From Carposina sasakii (taxonomy: Eukaryota; Arthropoda; Insecta; Lepidoptera; Carposinidae), in assembly GCA_014607495.2 (NCBI GenBank), contig CP053172.1, forward strand, positions 9,128,888-9,192,887: a stretch of 64,000 nt of DNA, read 5' to 3'. The translations under genes and the position numbers were made by a program. The notes under the pieces were generated by a model. The model was not told the origin of the DNA, ran no database searches, and saw only the letters and a list, made by a program, of their open reading frames with translations. Shown here one piece after another: positions 12,065 to 25,900 of the stretch; positions within the stretch are counted from its first letter, which is position 1; every line of letters starts with the position of its first letter.

Positions 12065-12604
12065 GTCTTACACTTAAATAACATTAAGCACTGAGATAGC
12101 CTATTATATGTACTACATACCTTTACCTAGTCCAATAGCCTCTAAAAAACCTACTACTACTGTTTTTAAAAAAGTCATTATTATGTTTACTCACCTACTT
12201 ACTATGTTTAAAAGTAAAGTGGTTGCTTACTGATAAATTAAATTGTATAACAGAGATTCGAGCTATTATAATGATATCTTTTATTTTATAAGTACAAATA
12301 ATATTTTAGACCGTGCCTTACTCGGATATTTTTACACATTTAATTAAAATATACTAAAACTGTAAAGGAATTCAAGAAAAGTTATACTGGTATTTGAATA
12401 GCCTAAATCACAGAATATTATAGAGAATCTACTTAAATTACTATCGACAGACTTTCCTAACACTTATTATATACAAAATGTCGCTTAGACTATATTATTC
12501 GAGCGACTTTTCTGAAAATGATCAAAGCGACATCTGCGACGGATTTCGGGAAAACCACGCGAAAGTATATTCTGTCGAGTAAAGTGTCACATGGAAAGAT
12601 AATA

Positions 12605-12731
12605 CCGTGTTATTACAAAACAATTTGAACATTGTTTAAGCTAAACATTGCCTAATAAGATATTTCATATATTTTTCAGTCAAATGTAATTTTTAAAGAG
12701 TGTCTATGGACGCGGTTTTGTAATAACACCG
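12605..12731. mobile_element. Small MITE, 127 bp, 17-bp terminal inverted repeats
   Basis: The ends CCGTGTTATTACAAAAC and GTTTTGTAATAACACCG are exact or near-exact inverses. TA lies outside both ends. The interior is non-coding. Confidence 0.6.
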
Positions 12732-13091
12732 TAAAAGTCTTTCAAAAATCTTATTTAACAGTACCTATCTATAAAAGTTTTTACTGAGTATTGTACTCAG
12801 TACCAACCAACTTTGGTACTTACTTTATTTTGGAGTAAGTTTTTTAAAAAGTCTATGTAAACTTTAATCGACAGATTATTGATATACATAATTTACTACC
12901 TATAAGAAAGTATAGTATTAAGTTATTTTAATATATATAAAGTCAGGTGACTGTCGATCTACAAACTGCCCCCTAGTCCTAATAGCATTAAACATTAACT
13001 CTAAAGCACTTTGTCTCTACATTATGCTGAATTCCAGGGCTTTATAATAATATATGAGTTAGCAGGCGACTGTATTATATACAGGAGCGAC

Positions 13092-13204
13092 AGCGCTGTT
13101 CGCAAAGCTATCGATCACTTCCTCCAATAGGAAGCCGTTTCTTAAATTATATAAAGTTCAACCGCTATTGGTGGAAATTTATCGATAACTTTGCGAACTG
13201 CGCT
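13092..13204. mobile_element. Foldback element of about 113 bp
   Basis: Arms of about 40 bp (AGCGCTGTTCGCAAAGCTATCGAT, then CCTCCAATAGG) are mirrored by CGCTATTGG and ATCGATAACTTTGCGAACTGCGCT, with a few mismatches, around an AT-rich loop. No target duplication was determined. Confidence 0.55.
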
Positions 13205-13830
13205 TAGGTTCGTAAAATTACTGTTACATTGTTTAAGTAGTGGACGCGATCGTTCTTTAGGATCATGAAATTAGGCTATGTAGGTACTGTCGCCTAACTT
13301 TTTCACCTACGGTTACGCGTGGACGTCATTGCCGCAAAGAACACAGAGAAAAATACTACCTGTCATTAAAAATATTTTATAACAAAAACCAAGTTCACAG
13401 CATGTACTTAGAGCGCATAATTAATAAGAATTTTTATACTTAACACTAAAAACTATATATTGACATTCAACTATAGATAGCAAAAAGTAGGATTACTTTA
13501 CACAATAATTTAACATTTTTTGACACTGCACGGGTGTTTGATGATGTGACTAGGGACAGTACTCCGGCCTAGGGTGCTAATTTATCTAACAGGATACTTT
13601 TGTATAAAAATCCAAATAGTTCTCGCGCTTCAGCTTCTACAGAGAGAAAATACAGGGTACTTGAATTGAAAGCTATCACGCTAACTTTGCTCAAGTCGTT
13701 TCAGGTAACTCTCGCATAATCTAGCTGAAGGAATGCCGTATGCATGGCAGTAGTTGTCGCGGAAATAAGACATGTTGCATCCGTTAATTGACCATTGCAG
13801 TTAGATAATAGCATCCCTGACTTCAGCTCT

Positions 13831-13917
13831 TCAATACGGCAGGTTGTTCCTCAGGTAGGCCTGCTTGGTGTAGCCTCGGCGAAGGCATTTACCGAACCAG
13901 GATCTTTGGACGCAGAC
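13831..13917 (-). CDS. PLA2 last coding exon
   Basis: Twenty-eight codons plus TGA encode [11 protein letters not shown], then [17 protein letters not shown]. The CxxRSWxGKC pattern and the LPY ending fit the C-terminal end of insect group III PLA2s and supply the last two cysteines. The acceptor is excellent (CTTTTCTCCCTCTGTTTAAG, ending at 13918). Phase 0 matches the exon 4 donor. It is too short for ordinary ORF calling. Confidence 0.85.
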   Translation of the reverse strand, partial: VCVQRSWFGKCLRRGYTKQAYLRNNLPY

Positions 13918-16900
13918 CTTAAACAGAGGGAGAAAAGTCCAGTTAAGTATTGATTTAGATCTGTCCTGTGCTGATGTGGAGCTTCACTAGAATACATCAA
14001 CTGCATCCCCTTCAGTCCATGTCGTAAGAGTATACTAAGGAACTCAGGCATTTTCTCAGACGATAAGCTAGGAACTTGACACCGATCATCCTTACATCTT
14101 GCCCCGTTATGCTAAACGTGACTGCATGATCTGGTTGGTGACCCTGCACTTCTGGTAACCCTAATTCCGAAACACAACCGTGTATAGGTATACATAGGTA
14201 TATTTCTAACCACCTAAGTTAGTTGTTAGTTAGTTGGTTCGGTAGATAGAACTAACATGGAAAACTAATCCTGATGATGCCACGGGTGTTGGCGAAACAT
14301 ATGTCGATTAAAATTTTAATTGGTTTTCGGATTAGCAGCTATGTATTTATGGTTGCATGCTAGGTGCTTGGATCTGGCTTCTCGTTGCGACTGTAGTGTC
14401 TTGTGTTCGTGATCATGAGTAGGCAGATCCGAGGGTCAGCGGAGGGTATAGGGCCCGGTGGCGGGCGATCCCTCAATAGACCTAAGTTAGTGTCAGAAGA
14501 ACTTATCTCTGAATTGAAAATGACTAAATTATAATTACTATACTAATAGAGATAAGGTGTTATTTCGATTACTACGCTAACCTTCACAGGTTTCAGGATG
14601 AAGCACTTGGTCTGCACCACGTTGAAGAACAGCTTCCCCACCATATTAGAAACTGATGTGTCTGCCAGTTTCAAACATGCACGGAACCTGAAACATTTTG
14701 TAAGTAGCTTTTTAATAAAACAATTAAAATTCACAAACAATAGTCCTACACGAAGATCGTTGCCCTGTACCAAGCAACGGTACTTATATAATATCCTATA
14801 CACATATGTATAAGAAAAAAAAAAACATCATAATATTTATAGTGGGCTATTTACATAGCTTTTCGCTTAACATACCCTTTTTGTTACACCCTGTATAATA
14901 TCCTATACACATAGGTATAAGAAAAAAACATCATAATATTTAATATTTGCACCGGGCTTCGAACCCAGAATCTATGGCGTGATAGACAGGTCACAACTGC
15001 TCCAATCGGTCGTCTAAAGGTACAATGTATATTTATAAAGTACGTAGGGGATTCACTGTGACCGCTTTGTAATATAAAAGTTATGAAAAAAAAAACTGCG
15101 GAAAAGACATTACTTTGATTCCCAATAAACGTTACTTAAATACATATTTCTATTAATAGCGCACGTGTCGGTTGACCCCTATAAAATCGGTAATAAAGTA
15201 TATTTGCTAGTAACTTTAATGCAAAAATGTAAGGATTTTTTATTGGTTAAACAGGATAAGAAGTAATACATTGATGTGTTATTTATTTTTAAGTGAGAGA
15301 TACACGTACACATCAACCTATATTGCAGTGCTCTGTTGGAGTAGGCCACAAGGCTACTGTCATTTTGTTGCGCTAACTTTTATCTAAAAAGTATGTACTT
15401 ACATTATACACCCACAAATGTTATTGTTTTATCTCACCGTTTTACCGTTTTTCTTATTCTTATTCTTTATTGCACATACACAAAAATAAATATGGCATAC
15501 AACATTAAAGAAGAGATGCATGTACAATGGCAAGCTTATCTCTACCAGAGATCTCTTCCAGCAAGCCAAGCAAGTACAGAGAAATTGTTAACAACAGGGT
15601 AACATGTGCAATGAAACAAATTCTAAGAAACTACAAAACTACATTAAGAAAAAAAAGGAGAGAAACAAATGACAGCATATTCAAATAATGGACAGGTAGT
15701 GATTCTCCAGCTTTTCCCTAAATGTGCCAACAGTGCGACAATCTTTAACCGTGTAGGGTAATTCATTCTAGAGCTTAACCGCCCGAACCGAGAAAGAATA
15801 CCCAAAAGCCTTTTCTCTACCTTTTAAGTCTTTAGGTTTTTTATTATTGTACTTACGTACCTACTAATATTTGGTTTTCTATGCATTGATATGCGAAATC
15901 GTACCATAAACATTGAATTATACCTATATAGAACTACGTACCTACTTCCTCAAAGATTATCGCCGTCATCAAATCCTCTTTATTATGTGAGAAAGTATAC
16001 TTAAGACATTTTAAAGATAGTCTTTATGGCCGCCCCGCATGTCACCGAATTTCGCGATTTTATGACGTTTACAGTAGCCTACAGTCGTAAATTGATGGTA
16101 AATGGCGATCTAGAAGGACATTTTCGATTCGTATTTGCAGTAAATTATAAAATTATTAATATTTATGTAAGTATTTTTTTACCACCTTTCATATGCCTAT
16201 ATCTTGGGGTAACTTTTGCGTTTGGGTACCTCACCATCATCATCATCCGCCTATTGCAGTTCACTGCTAGACGTAGGCCTCCCTCCGGGCATGCCACAAG
16301 ACTGCCATGGGGGGTATTTGCTCATAGTCACCACGCTGGGCAGGCGGGTTGGTGACCGCAGTTTGTATTTTGGACTATGTTGTCAATAGGGGAGGCGTTA
16401 CATTACATTGGCTATTGCTATTTGTTTAAATAACATACTCATAAACCGATAAAAATATTTCTTGTAAATATAAAATTAATTCGCTAAGTATACATAAATA
16501 TAATTTAAGTTTAAAATCAAGCCGAAATTATAAATATCCGCCGCCATTTTCCCGCCTCGCGTTTTGGCGCGCTTTCGTTCCGCATCGAAAATGGCTGCTG
16601 CAACAAATTGCGCGAACCTGCGATCTGGAGACCCATTATGTCAATGGTTTGCTGTCAATTGCATCGCCAGTCGAGGGTGCTTATTGGTGCATCCATCCTA
16701 TAAAATATTCCCCATTGATAAAGTACCGATAATGCCAGGAGCAAGGAAGAATTTGGCGCGAAGATTTTTCGCCGCCTAATCGTTGCGGCGCGGGAAATTT
16801 TTGTTCTCAGCTTTTGAGGGAATTTAATAGATAGTAAACGAGTACCAACATAGTAAAATGAATCTATACACCACCGAAATATCTCTGGACCGCTGATATT

Positions 16901-19900
16901 AGAGACTTGCAACTTGGAACGTGTGTTCTTAGTAGGTACTCGTGCCTTTGACGAAGGCATCCGATAAGAAAAGTTTTTCAAAATTCTAAGGGGCTTTCTA
17001 AACTTTACACGGACGAAGTCGCGAGCGTTCACTAATTTTAATACTCTCTTACGATTTTGTTTTCTAAATAAATCATTTATATTAAATCCTTTGAACTGAG
17101 CTTGCTTTATTAATGAACCACCTATCGATACTATTTCCGAGCGATTATTCCCATTCTCGCCATTAAAGAGCGTATTTTCGCATTCTGTATTGGATTTCCG
17201 AGCGGACCGTGAGACCGGCCACGTGTCGGATTTAGGAAAGCTGACAAAGCTTACTTATTTCGTTCTTAACGAGACCTTAGAGGTTTACTCTTTGTATGCA
17301 CTTAAGTGAGACAGAGTAGTGTGGAGCAGAAACTTTTTGCACAAATTAATAAGTAAAAAAACTCTGCGTTGCCTCTACAATTTTAGATATTTATTTATAA
17401 AATTATTAATAAAGAAAATGGAAAAAATTCTTCACCCGAGTGAGAATCGAACCCACGACCACTGCAAACCGTGCCAGCCGCTCTAACCACTAAGCTACCG
17501 GGTCAATTACTCGGATGACGAATTTTACCCTCTCCTTTCTAAATTACATATTGGCAACGTTATTTTTCATCCCGATAGCTATACACTAGCCAAATCTCGG
17601 TAAATAAAGCTGAATCCCTCAGCACAATGTTTAAAGATGAAACGATCAACCATATCCTAACGGATTATATTAATGGAGAAGCGTTTTTATAAATTTATTT
17701 TAGTCAAGATATTATATATTATAAAATTATTAATAAAGAAAATGGAAAAAAATCTTCACCCGAGTGGGAATTTATTAAATGGGTCGATTAAAATGTTGTT
17801 TTATATAGTTTGAGTGTAATCTCCCACTAAAAGTGGTAACTTAATTATTATATTCCTTAGATATTTTAATTTACTTAAGTATTTAGATTTAAAATGTGAT
17901 TACTGGATAATCAGATAGAATTCAATCTGTAGGTACCTACCTACCTAACCTACCTATAAAATTGCATAATTGACTACAAAAATACTTTTATCTTAAGGTA
18001 TCTAACTACTAACATAATATGTAGGTACTACGTTTAAGTCGCACTTGTATTGTTAAATTCTCTGTATTCAAACTACTCTATATTGATTCTGTGGCGGCTG
18101 TAGCGCACTCTCCCGCTTCATTTACTAAAGTTCTGGTCAAGCTGCTGACTAGTGTCGTGCGGTGTCGATGAAATGTCTCTACTGGATATCTATACATGTA
18201 ATAAAAATGTAACGGATCGTTGTCTGTATATGGAAGATATATAAGAAAAAATATTATAGAATACCTTTATCAACGCAATAGTACCCAAAACAATGATTTT
18301 TGGAATTTTTGTCTGTTTGTCGGTTTGTCTGTGCGTTTGTGCACGCTAATCTCAGAAACGGCTGAACCGATTTCGATGCAGTATTCAGGAATATATTGTG
18401 ACAGGTCCCACTTAACATATAGACTACTTTTTATCCCGGGAAAATGTTTTTATGCCAGGTAATTTCGATTTTTTTTTCTGTAGTCCACGCGGACGGAGTT
18501 GCGGGCGTCCACTAGTCGAGAAATAAATATCAAAGGTAAATTTAGATTATTCTTATTCTTTATTGTACACACACACATAGATAAAAAATAACACAATTAA
18601 AATAAATATTAAAATAATTATTCCATGTAAGTATTTACTGAAGTGTCTTGTCTTGTCATGTGAACAATAAAGAATAAGCACGAATTAAGCCGGCGCCAGA
18701 CATAGCTTCACTTGATTAAACATTTTTTTGATTACCATGTGTGGCACGAGACTTTGAATATGTGTCCAAATTTTGGACAAAGATTTACACCTTGCCATGC
18801 GGTGTCGGTTTTTAGCGCACATCAAAGCGTTCAAAGTCGTATGTGTTCAAATGTTTGCGTAGCCTACCACACTTGCGCAAAGTCCATTTGCGCGAGCATT
18901 GTTGTGCGAAACAGTTGTGCGAGACTGTGTTGAAATAGTAGTTAAAATTATCAAATATACATAGGTCCCTTGTTTTATTTCGGTACATTTCACACATTCA
19001 TTCGCGCCTTCTTCTCGGACGTTTCCTTAAATTTTATTGCATACGTAAAAATAATTACAAGCAAATAAATAATATAAGTAAACATAAAGATAGACACACT
19101 GCGTCCACAAAATCGTCGTCCACTTTGTTTGTTGTCTACCAGCGTACTGTGGAGAAAAGTCTTTGCGAAGCATGTCTGGCAGGTTGCGTCAATATGTGTT
19201 CAAATGTATTTTCAAAGCTTTACAAAGCATTCAAAGAAGTGTGCAAATCTTTGAAGCTATGTCTGGCTCCGGGGTTAGAATAAGTTTTCAATGTTCCACA
19301 ATATACAGGGTGATTTTTGGTCATCAACGTTCCCGAAAACTACTGAATCTCCTCATCACAATCATTTTTCTCCATGGAAGCATACCTGGGAAGTGTCTGG
19401 TTCCCAAGATATTAGGGTCCAAAGTTGAGTAAAATGACTGCGTTTTTCTGCATAAATGCACATAGATGCGCGGAACAAGATTTTTTCACGAGAAATAATT
19501 AATATCTGTTTATGAAAAAACTAGCATAAACACTGGACAATAAAAATTTCGCCCGATCAATTATTTAAAAAAAAATATTCAAAAAATTTACATCGTTACC
19601 CAGCATTTTTTTGGCATAAACTTACTTTATTTGATGTATAGCATACGTACCCTTCGTTAAGGGTGGCAACGAAAAAACATCCTGTATGTACGTGAGTGAC
19701 ACAGCCCTAGAAATACGTCATAGCAAGGTTTTGACGTTTCTTATATTGTGGGTACCTAGTACATAATAGGAAAATAAATACAAATTTTATAGGGAATGTT
19801 ATTTTTCCTTACGTACCTACATGCGTAAGTACCTAACTACCTACCCATTATGCATGATACAGACTTAAAAATAGTCAATAACAACCTATGACACCTAATA

Positions 19901-22900
19901 ATCTTTTAGTTAAGTAGTTTGCTGAACATAGGTAATTTATGACACCTTTAATCTTTATAGCGCGGACTATCGATACATTTAGCACATCACTACCTCGCCA
20001 CCCGCGTAACCATAAGTGGCTTAGTTACAGCAAGTGCCGTCAAATACCGAATCAATGCGGGTTCAACCCGTAAGAACAAAAGAAGGATTACTCTAAACCG
20101 CTCTCGAGGACCCGAAAAAGAATTAGAGAAAACGAGAAAACACGCCATTTGCCGCCAACTTTTTTTTCTTTTTTTCTAAAACTCGTTATCCGGGCAAAAG
20201 TATTGGGTATCGTTCAGCATTTTCTTTTTTTTATTTTCACCCGTATTTATACTTTACGATGTAAGTAGTTTTCTCAACTTGTGAAATAATAAAGTTTAGT
20301 ACTTACTAACTTTATAGATCTAGAAAATAAATGTTAACTTTGTAGCATAGCAGCTTAAAGTACGTATTTAAGTACTTACTGATTAGATTTAGGTATTTAT
20401 ACGCAATCCATATTTGATTGTCCATAATGTTACACAAGCATAAAACATAGCGTGTAATAAGAAGTTAGGTACTTTATAGCAATGAATTAATAGTGAATCA
20501 CATGAATGCAGCATTTTTATGCTTACAACAGCTATATAAGTGCTCCAACCAACGTTCTGCACTATTTAGTGCGAAATCTGGGTGAATATCAAAATTCTTG
20601 CTACCCACGCGGTTAACGGTGCTAATAAGCATTTCCTTATAGTCCGTTGGTGTAGGACATAAAATATGCAGACGTATTGTGTCCTTTCGTATTTAAAGTG
20701 AAATGAACAATTTGCACCGGACAAGCCCTTGTGGAATAATTTTTAGGGTTTACTTCCTAGTATTTTGGACCTACAGAGCTGTATTCTAGTGCCTAAGTCT
20801 CAGAAAAAAATAAGATTGGTAATCATACGTAAGATTTGGAAAGACAAGGAAAAATGGAAAATAAAAATGCGTCAGAAAAACATAGTAATTTTTTGCAATT
20901 TATAAAACTCCCGATGTTCGATAAAAAATATACACCTTTTTTCAATAAAACAACGGTTCCAAAGTTCAAATGTCGACATTTGCGAGGCGAGACGTTCTCT
21001 ATTGAATCGTTTGAAAATCGCGCGCATTCACTGGGCGGGAAATGAGATGGAAAAGAAAGCATAGACTAAACAGGTGTCCAAAACTTCCTGGCAGCATGGA
21101 TTCAAGAGTTTTGATCATTATAATAAATTAATTGAATTTTGTATAATCGAGGTACATCATACATAGATGGATGGATAATTTTGAAATTACATATGCATAG
21201 TAGTAAACTAACTTTCAACTTTTGATAAGTTAGCTTAACTTACGTAGTTGTTTTATACCATTCAAAATTATTTATATACTAGGTATGTACCTTCTATGAG
21301 TAATAAATAATTTATTCTGGTCGAAACTAAAGGCTCACAGTTTTTCATTTCATTTTCTTATGACTTTACGATGCGACACGTCGACGATATACGACGACGT
21401 CCTCTCATCTCATCTAAGTATTTTCGCGCCAAATCTGCTGTCAAAAGGGCCTTTATGGCTGCTTTCCGTTATCACCACGCTTCGTGGGATTTATAATGTG
21501 TGAATAATGCGTTACACGAGGTTAATACCTATTCTGACAATACATAAATTATGAACGTCAAATAGGGGTGCGAAGGTGTGGTTTTTCTTTTGTTACTCAT
21601 TGGAGATAACTATTTTCTTGTTTATCGGGGCGGAAAGGTCTTTTTTTGTTGGTTTACGGCAATAACAATGGTTTTCTGGGGTGATTCTTCCTATTTATTT
21701 ATGGGTATTGATACCATAGACTTTAGGGATGCGGTCATTTATAAAATTGTGATAGCTGCTTGGTTTGGGGACATAGACACGTTACGAATATAATGTAGTC
21801 GAATTGAAAATTATCTCGTTGCGGCTTGTGGTTATGTACCTACTTCAATTTTCCTACAAGTAAATATAAACGTGACACGTTACTTTTACGTCTCATTTAA
21901 TATTATTTGGTGTCATCGTTATAAATTGCATGTTTATGTAAAACAAATTCCGTGGACTTTTGTTGTCCATTGTTAAAAAAAAAAACATTTCCAAGACCGA
22001 ATGATTTTGATCCGATCGTCTTTTAGATAAAACACTCTTTATAAAAAACACCACAGATAATTTGATCTTGTCTATTGATTGGAGATACTGATAAAGTTGG
22101 CTGTTTGGCCCTGTTATCCCTTTGCCAGTAAAAAACAAGATCTAAGTATTTTTTATTTTTGGGTTTTCGAGAATAGACTACCCAATAAACACCTATTTCA
22201 AATAACTTAGTGGAATCATTCTTATTTTTTGTTCATTCGATGCGTACGACACGACAGAATATTTTTTGACTTTTATTAAGTTGGTAAACAAAGAAGAGAT
22301 ATTTTACATAACACACTCATCATCATTAGTAGGACACTTGTCATCATAATAAGTGAGATGTGAAATGTTAAAAAATAAAATGGCCGATTCGTAAGGAGAT
22401 CGTCAAAGGTTAGTATATTTATTCTTATTATTTTTTGTACATAATGAATTGATAACAAAAAATTGTAAAGAAAATACAATATAGGTATGTATAGGTAGGT
22501 ACAAAGTCGTGCTTATTTCAGAGAGATTTAATTTAATTTAATGCTATAAATAAATGAGTTTTGATTATTTAATTTTCCTTTAATTTAATATAATCTAAGG
22601 AGTAGCGGCTAAGTATATTTTCATACAAAAATAGTGTGCCGCGGAGCGGGGATGAAGTACCCTGATAAAAGCGCTAGTGTCTTAGTAATTTTAATACGGT
22701 TACATTTCGGAGCACAAGCGTGTGGTTACAGCGTTACACTGGCGCTGAAGCTCCGCCCCTATCATGACGCCGTGGCCTCACGATTGCCACACGACTCAGT
22801 TCATAGTCCTACCTCCTCTTTTATACCTTCTTCACCGTATTGTTGGATGAATGAAGGCAAAGGAATTGTTCTATGAAATTACTAGTAAGAACTCCGATGG

Positions 22901-25900
22901 ATGATGGCGATAGTGTATGATATGACCACATTTTCTGATTCACTGCATACCTACAAAAAATGTTAGTTCCGAATTCAGCCATAGGAATTATTCTATGAAA
23001 CGGACTCTTAATTGTGTTGTCATTTGTTATTTTCCATCCCCAACTTCGACTATATACAGGTTGTAACAAAAAGGGTATGTTAAGCAAAAAGCTACGTAAA
23101 TAGCCCACTGTAGAGAACCTATCCACAAAATTTGAGACTCGAAATCACAAGTTTATTTTTCAAGATTGTATGAACATTTTTGAGATATTTAAAAATTCTC
23201 CATACTATCGGGAAAAATAAACATGTGATTTCGAGTCTCAAATTTTGTGGATAGGTTCTCTATAGTGGTCTATTTACGTAGCTTTTCGCTTAACATACCC
23301 TTTTTGTTACACCCTGTAGATTATCACCCAAACTTACTACAGTTAATGTCTTAAATTATTTTACACCGAACCTCATTTTAGTTTTTATTTAAATTTGAAG
23401 AAACAAATAGATATCATCGTATGTTAATGTGCGTTTCAGTGTATAGTTCCGATGGATGATGGCGCTAGTTACTATGTGTATGATCACATTTTCTGTTTCA
23501 CTGCATACATAAAATGTTAGTTCCGAAATTAGGCATAGGAATTATTCTATACAGTGCGGGGTTATTTACGGCCACCAATTAGAAGGTATGCTGGATACTA
23601 TCGGTGCTTTGTATAATAATTACCCTAAACGAACTAGGAAAGACGTGGGGCTGTGTTGGTACCTACATTTTTTTTGTTATCATTTTTATGTGACTATGTT
23701 TTCTAAATTAATCTCTGATATTGTCAGTGGTTTGGGGGAGGCCTATGTTGGGGGAGGCCTATGTCCAACAGTGGACTTCTCAGGGCTGTAAATGATGATG
23801 ATGATGATTGTCAGTGGTAATGGCAAAATGAATAGGTACAATCTAACCGTTAAAGTAAAATACCGCCATATCACAGTAACACTAGATTTTGTGATTATAA
23901 AAGGTGATTTTCAAAATCTTAACTAAGGAGTAGTTTTAGATCGAGCTTTGTGGCATTCTCCGGGGGAAGCATACGTTCAGCAGTGGACTGCAATAGGCTG
24001 ACGACGAGTTTAAGTATTATCTTAACGTCTAAGTGCGGCAGTACAGCTACTTTTCTAGGATTGCGGTGCCGTTATATAAAGGATGTCGTCGTACAAACCC
24101 AAAACAGCTGTCTCTACGGTGCCGACATGTAAATGTTCCTTTACGGCTATTCTTGAAAACCATAACTTTAAAGCTATTCTAAGTGAAGACGTCTCTACAT
24201 CTTTTTATGTTCCTCATCGGGTACAACAATCTTGTCGACGACAGGGAGGTGTTGCTCTTTTATTTCTTTCTATTTTATTTCATTTATAAACCATTTATTT
24301 TATAACCTTTTTTTCTCACCGTCATCAAGGAGGGCCTATCGCCGCTGTGGCCGGGAAATGACTCTATTAATATAGGTACGATCATTTTATTTGGGGACAT
24401 GGTTGAAATGAGCGAGATTTTTTTAACAGTAATGATGCTGGACAATTTTAAGAACTTAATTTATAAAGAATTTCTTTGATTCTGATATTTTTAACATTCA
24501 TTCGATTTAAAATACCTACCTAAGTATAAAAATTTCCCATGTGAAGTAACCTCTTAGATCCTATTGAAATACAAAGCTATAATGTAAAAAGATTTTTTTC
24601 AATTAAATACCGCAATGACGTATTGTAACGTTAGCAGTGCCGATATCGATAAAACGAATTCGAGTGAATTTAGAGTTTTTTTTTTCAAATAAAAATATCT
24701 TATCTATAAACCGTAACCAAAAGCGTGTGTGCTCTGTGCATGCAGAAAATTAGGAACAAACAATATAATCCAACACGTAACACATTGATATAAATATAAC
24801 AAGAACATAATTTTAAATACATAGAACTTAAAAATGATAAAATAAGGCAAATATATTTTTGGCATACAGCCAATACAAACCTTTCGTCGCACCGACAGTG
24901 CATAAGCGTGTTCAGCCGCCAATTGTAGAGTCCAAACTTGGACTCCATCCCGCCGATGTAAAACGGACATCGCAAATCGTGGACGCGACAGCATCTGTCA
25001 GTTCTAGTATATCCTCCAAGCTGGGAGTATCGAGTCGCTGAAAAACCTTTGCCGCACCACTTCGTCCCAGGCACACGAAGCAGCTCCATAGCGTCGCGTT
25101 TCGTTCTGCCAATTTTTTTTAAATTTTGGGCAACGGATCTCCGGCCCATACAGCCAAGTAATGACCTCATAACTTCCATGATTTCGTAAAAAGTGGACCA
25201 CCAACGAAATTTTATGATTTAGTTACAATAATCGTAAATATGGCGCGAACGGATTGTTGTAAATCTATCATAGATACGAAGTGCGCTATAAAGGTAAGTT
25301 CGTTGCCAGCATTTGTGAATGATCCATAGATCACCGCTATTTTATCGTTTTATTGACACATATTGAGGGCTATGAGAAATTTCGAATGCTAATAACATAG
25401 ATTAGATGGGGTACCTAGGTACACTGGAATATCTACGGTAACAGGGTAAGCACTTATGTTAACAATTGGTTAAACAAGCTTTGGACCAAATAATTTCCGA
25501 ATTACTTACTACAAAAACTTTGACAGCAATAGGTGCATGTATATCGAGTTTGGACAAAGGGTGTATAAGTAAAAATAAGGCGTTACTTTTATATTTTTTA
25601 AGGTATCACCAACCCTTATTAAAAATGATTTTGCGCTAACCCCTTAATTTTGTAATATTTTGTTATTTTTCGAAACTAACTATTAATTTTATTTTCTGTT
25701 AAAACTGTTCCAAATTCTAAAACCTGTGAGAACCTATTTCAGATACACTGTTTCAATTTTTAAGTTTATTTTCAATTACTTATTTTTCCATTTCTTTATT
25801 AATAATTTTATAATTACTTATAAGTAAGAAATAGAAGAAATACTAAGTTTTTTTTTATATTTCGCTAACTATACAAACTAACTACACAAAACTTACTTTT

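Larger units (their letters stand above)
7323..13830. other. Intergenic region between two convergent genes, repeat-rich
   Basis: The zinc-finger gene ends on the plus strand at 7322 and the phospholipase gene ends on the minus strand at 13831. I find no coding exon between them. Recognised items are listed separately: a repeat shared with 22.9 and 23.4 kb, Helitron-like pieces, MITE remnants and hairpins. 9263-9274 is a run of 12 G. Most of 9985-12000 is AT-rich with no recognisable structure. Confidence 0.6.
14688..24880. other. PLA2 intron after the downstream core exon (about 10.2 kb)
   Basis: Apart from the repeats listed individually, 19690-22880 and 23810-24700 are AT-rich with no recognisable gene. 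A perfect E2F-type palindrome TTTCGCGCCAAA lies at 21422-21433. No third PLA2 core exon was found by looking for WCG, CCRxHD or HCRCD codons on the minus strand. Confidence 0.55.

Noticed and set aside
13851..14051. Open frame of 66 codons on the minus strand
   Set aside because: It overlaps the true last PLA2 exon in another frame and then the 13955-14190 repeat. No family resemblance.
16026..16355. Open frame of 109 codons with a hydrophobic stretch
   Set aside because: Its second half lies in the (GATGAT)-tailed repeat, and no homologue is recognisable.
24881..25105. Reading exon 3b as a pseudogene
   Set aside because: Frame, splice sites and all six core cysteines are intact; decay is possible but not shown by the sequence.
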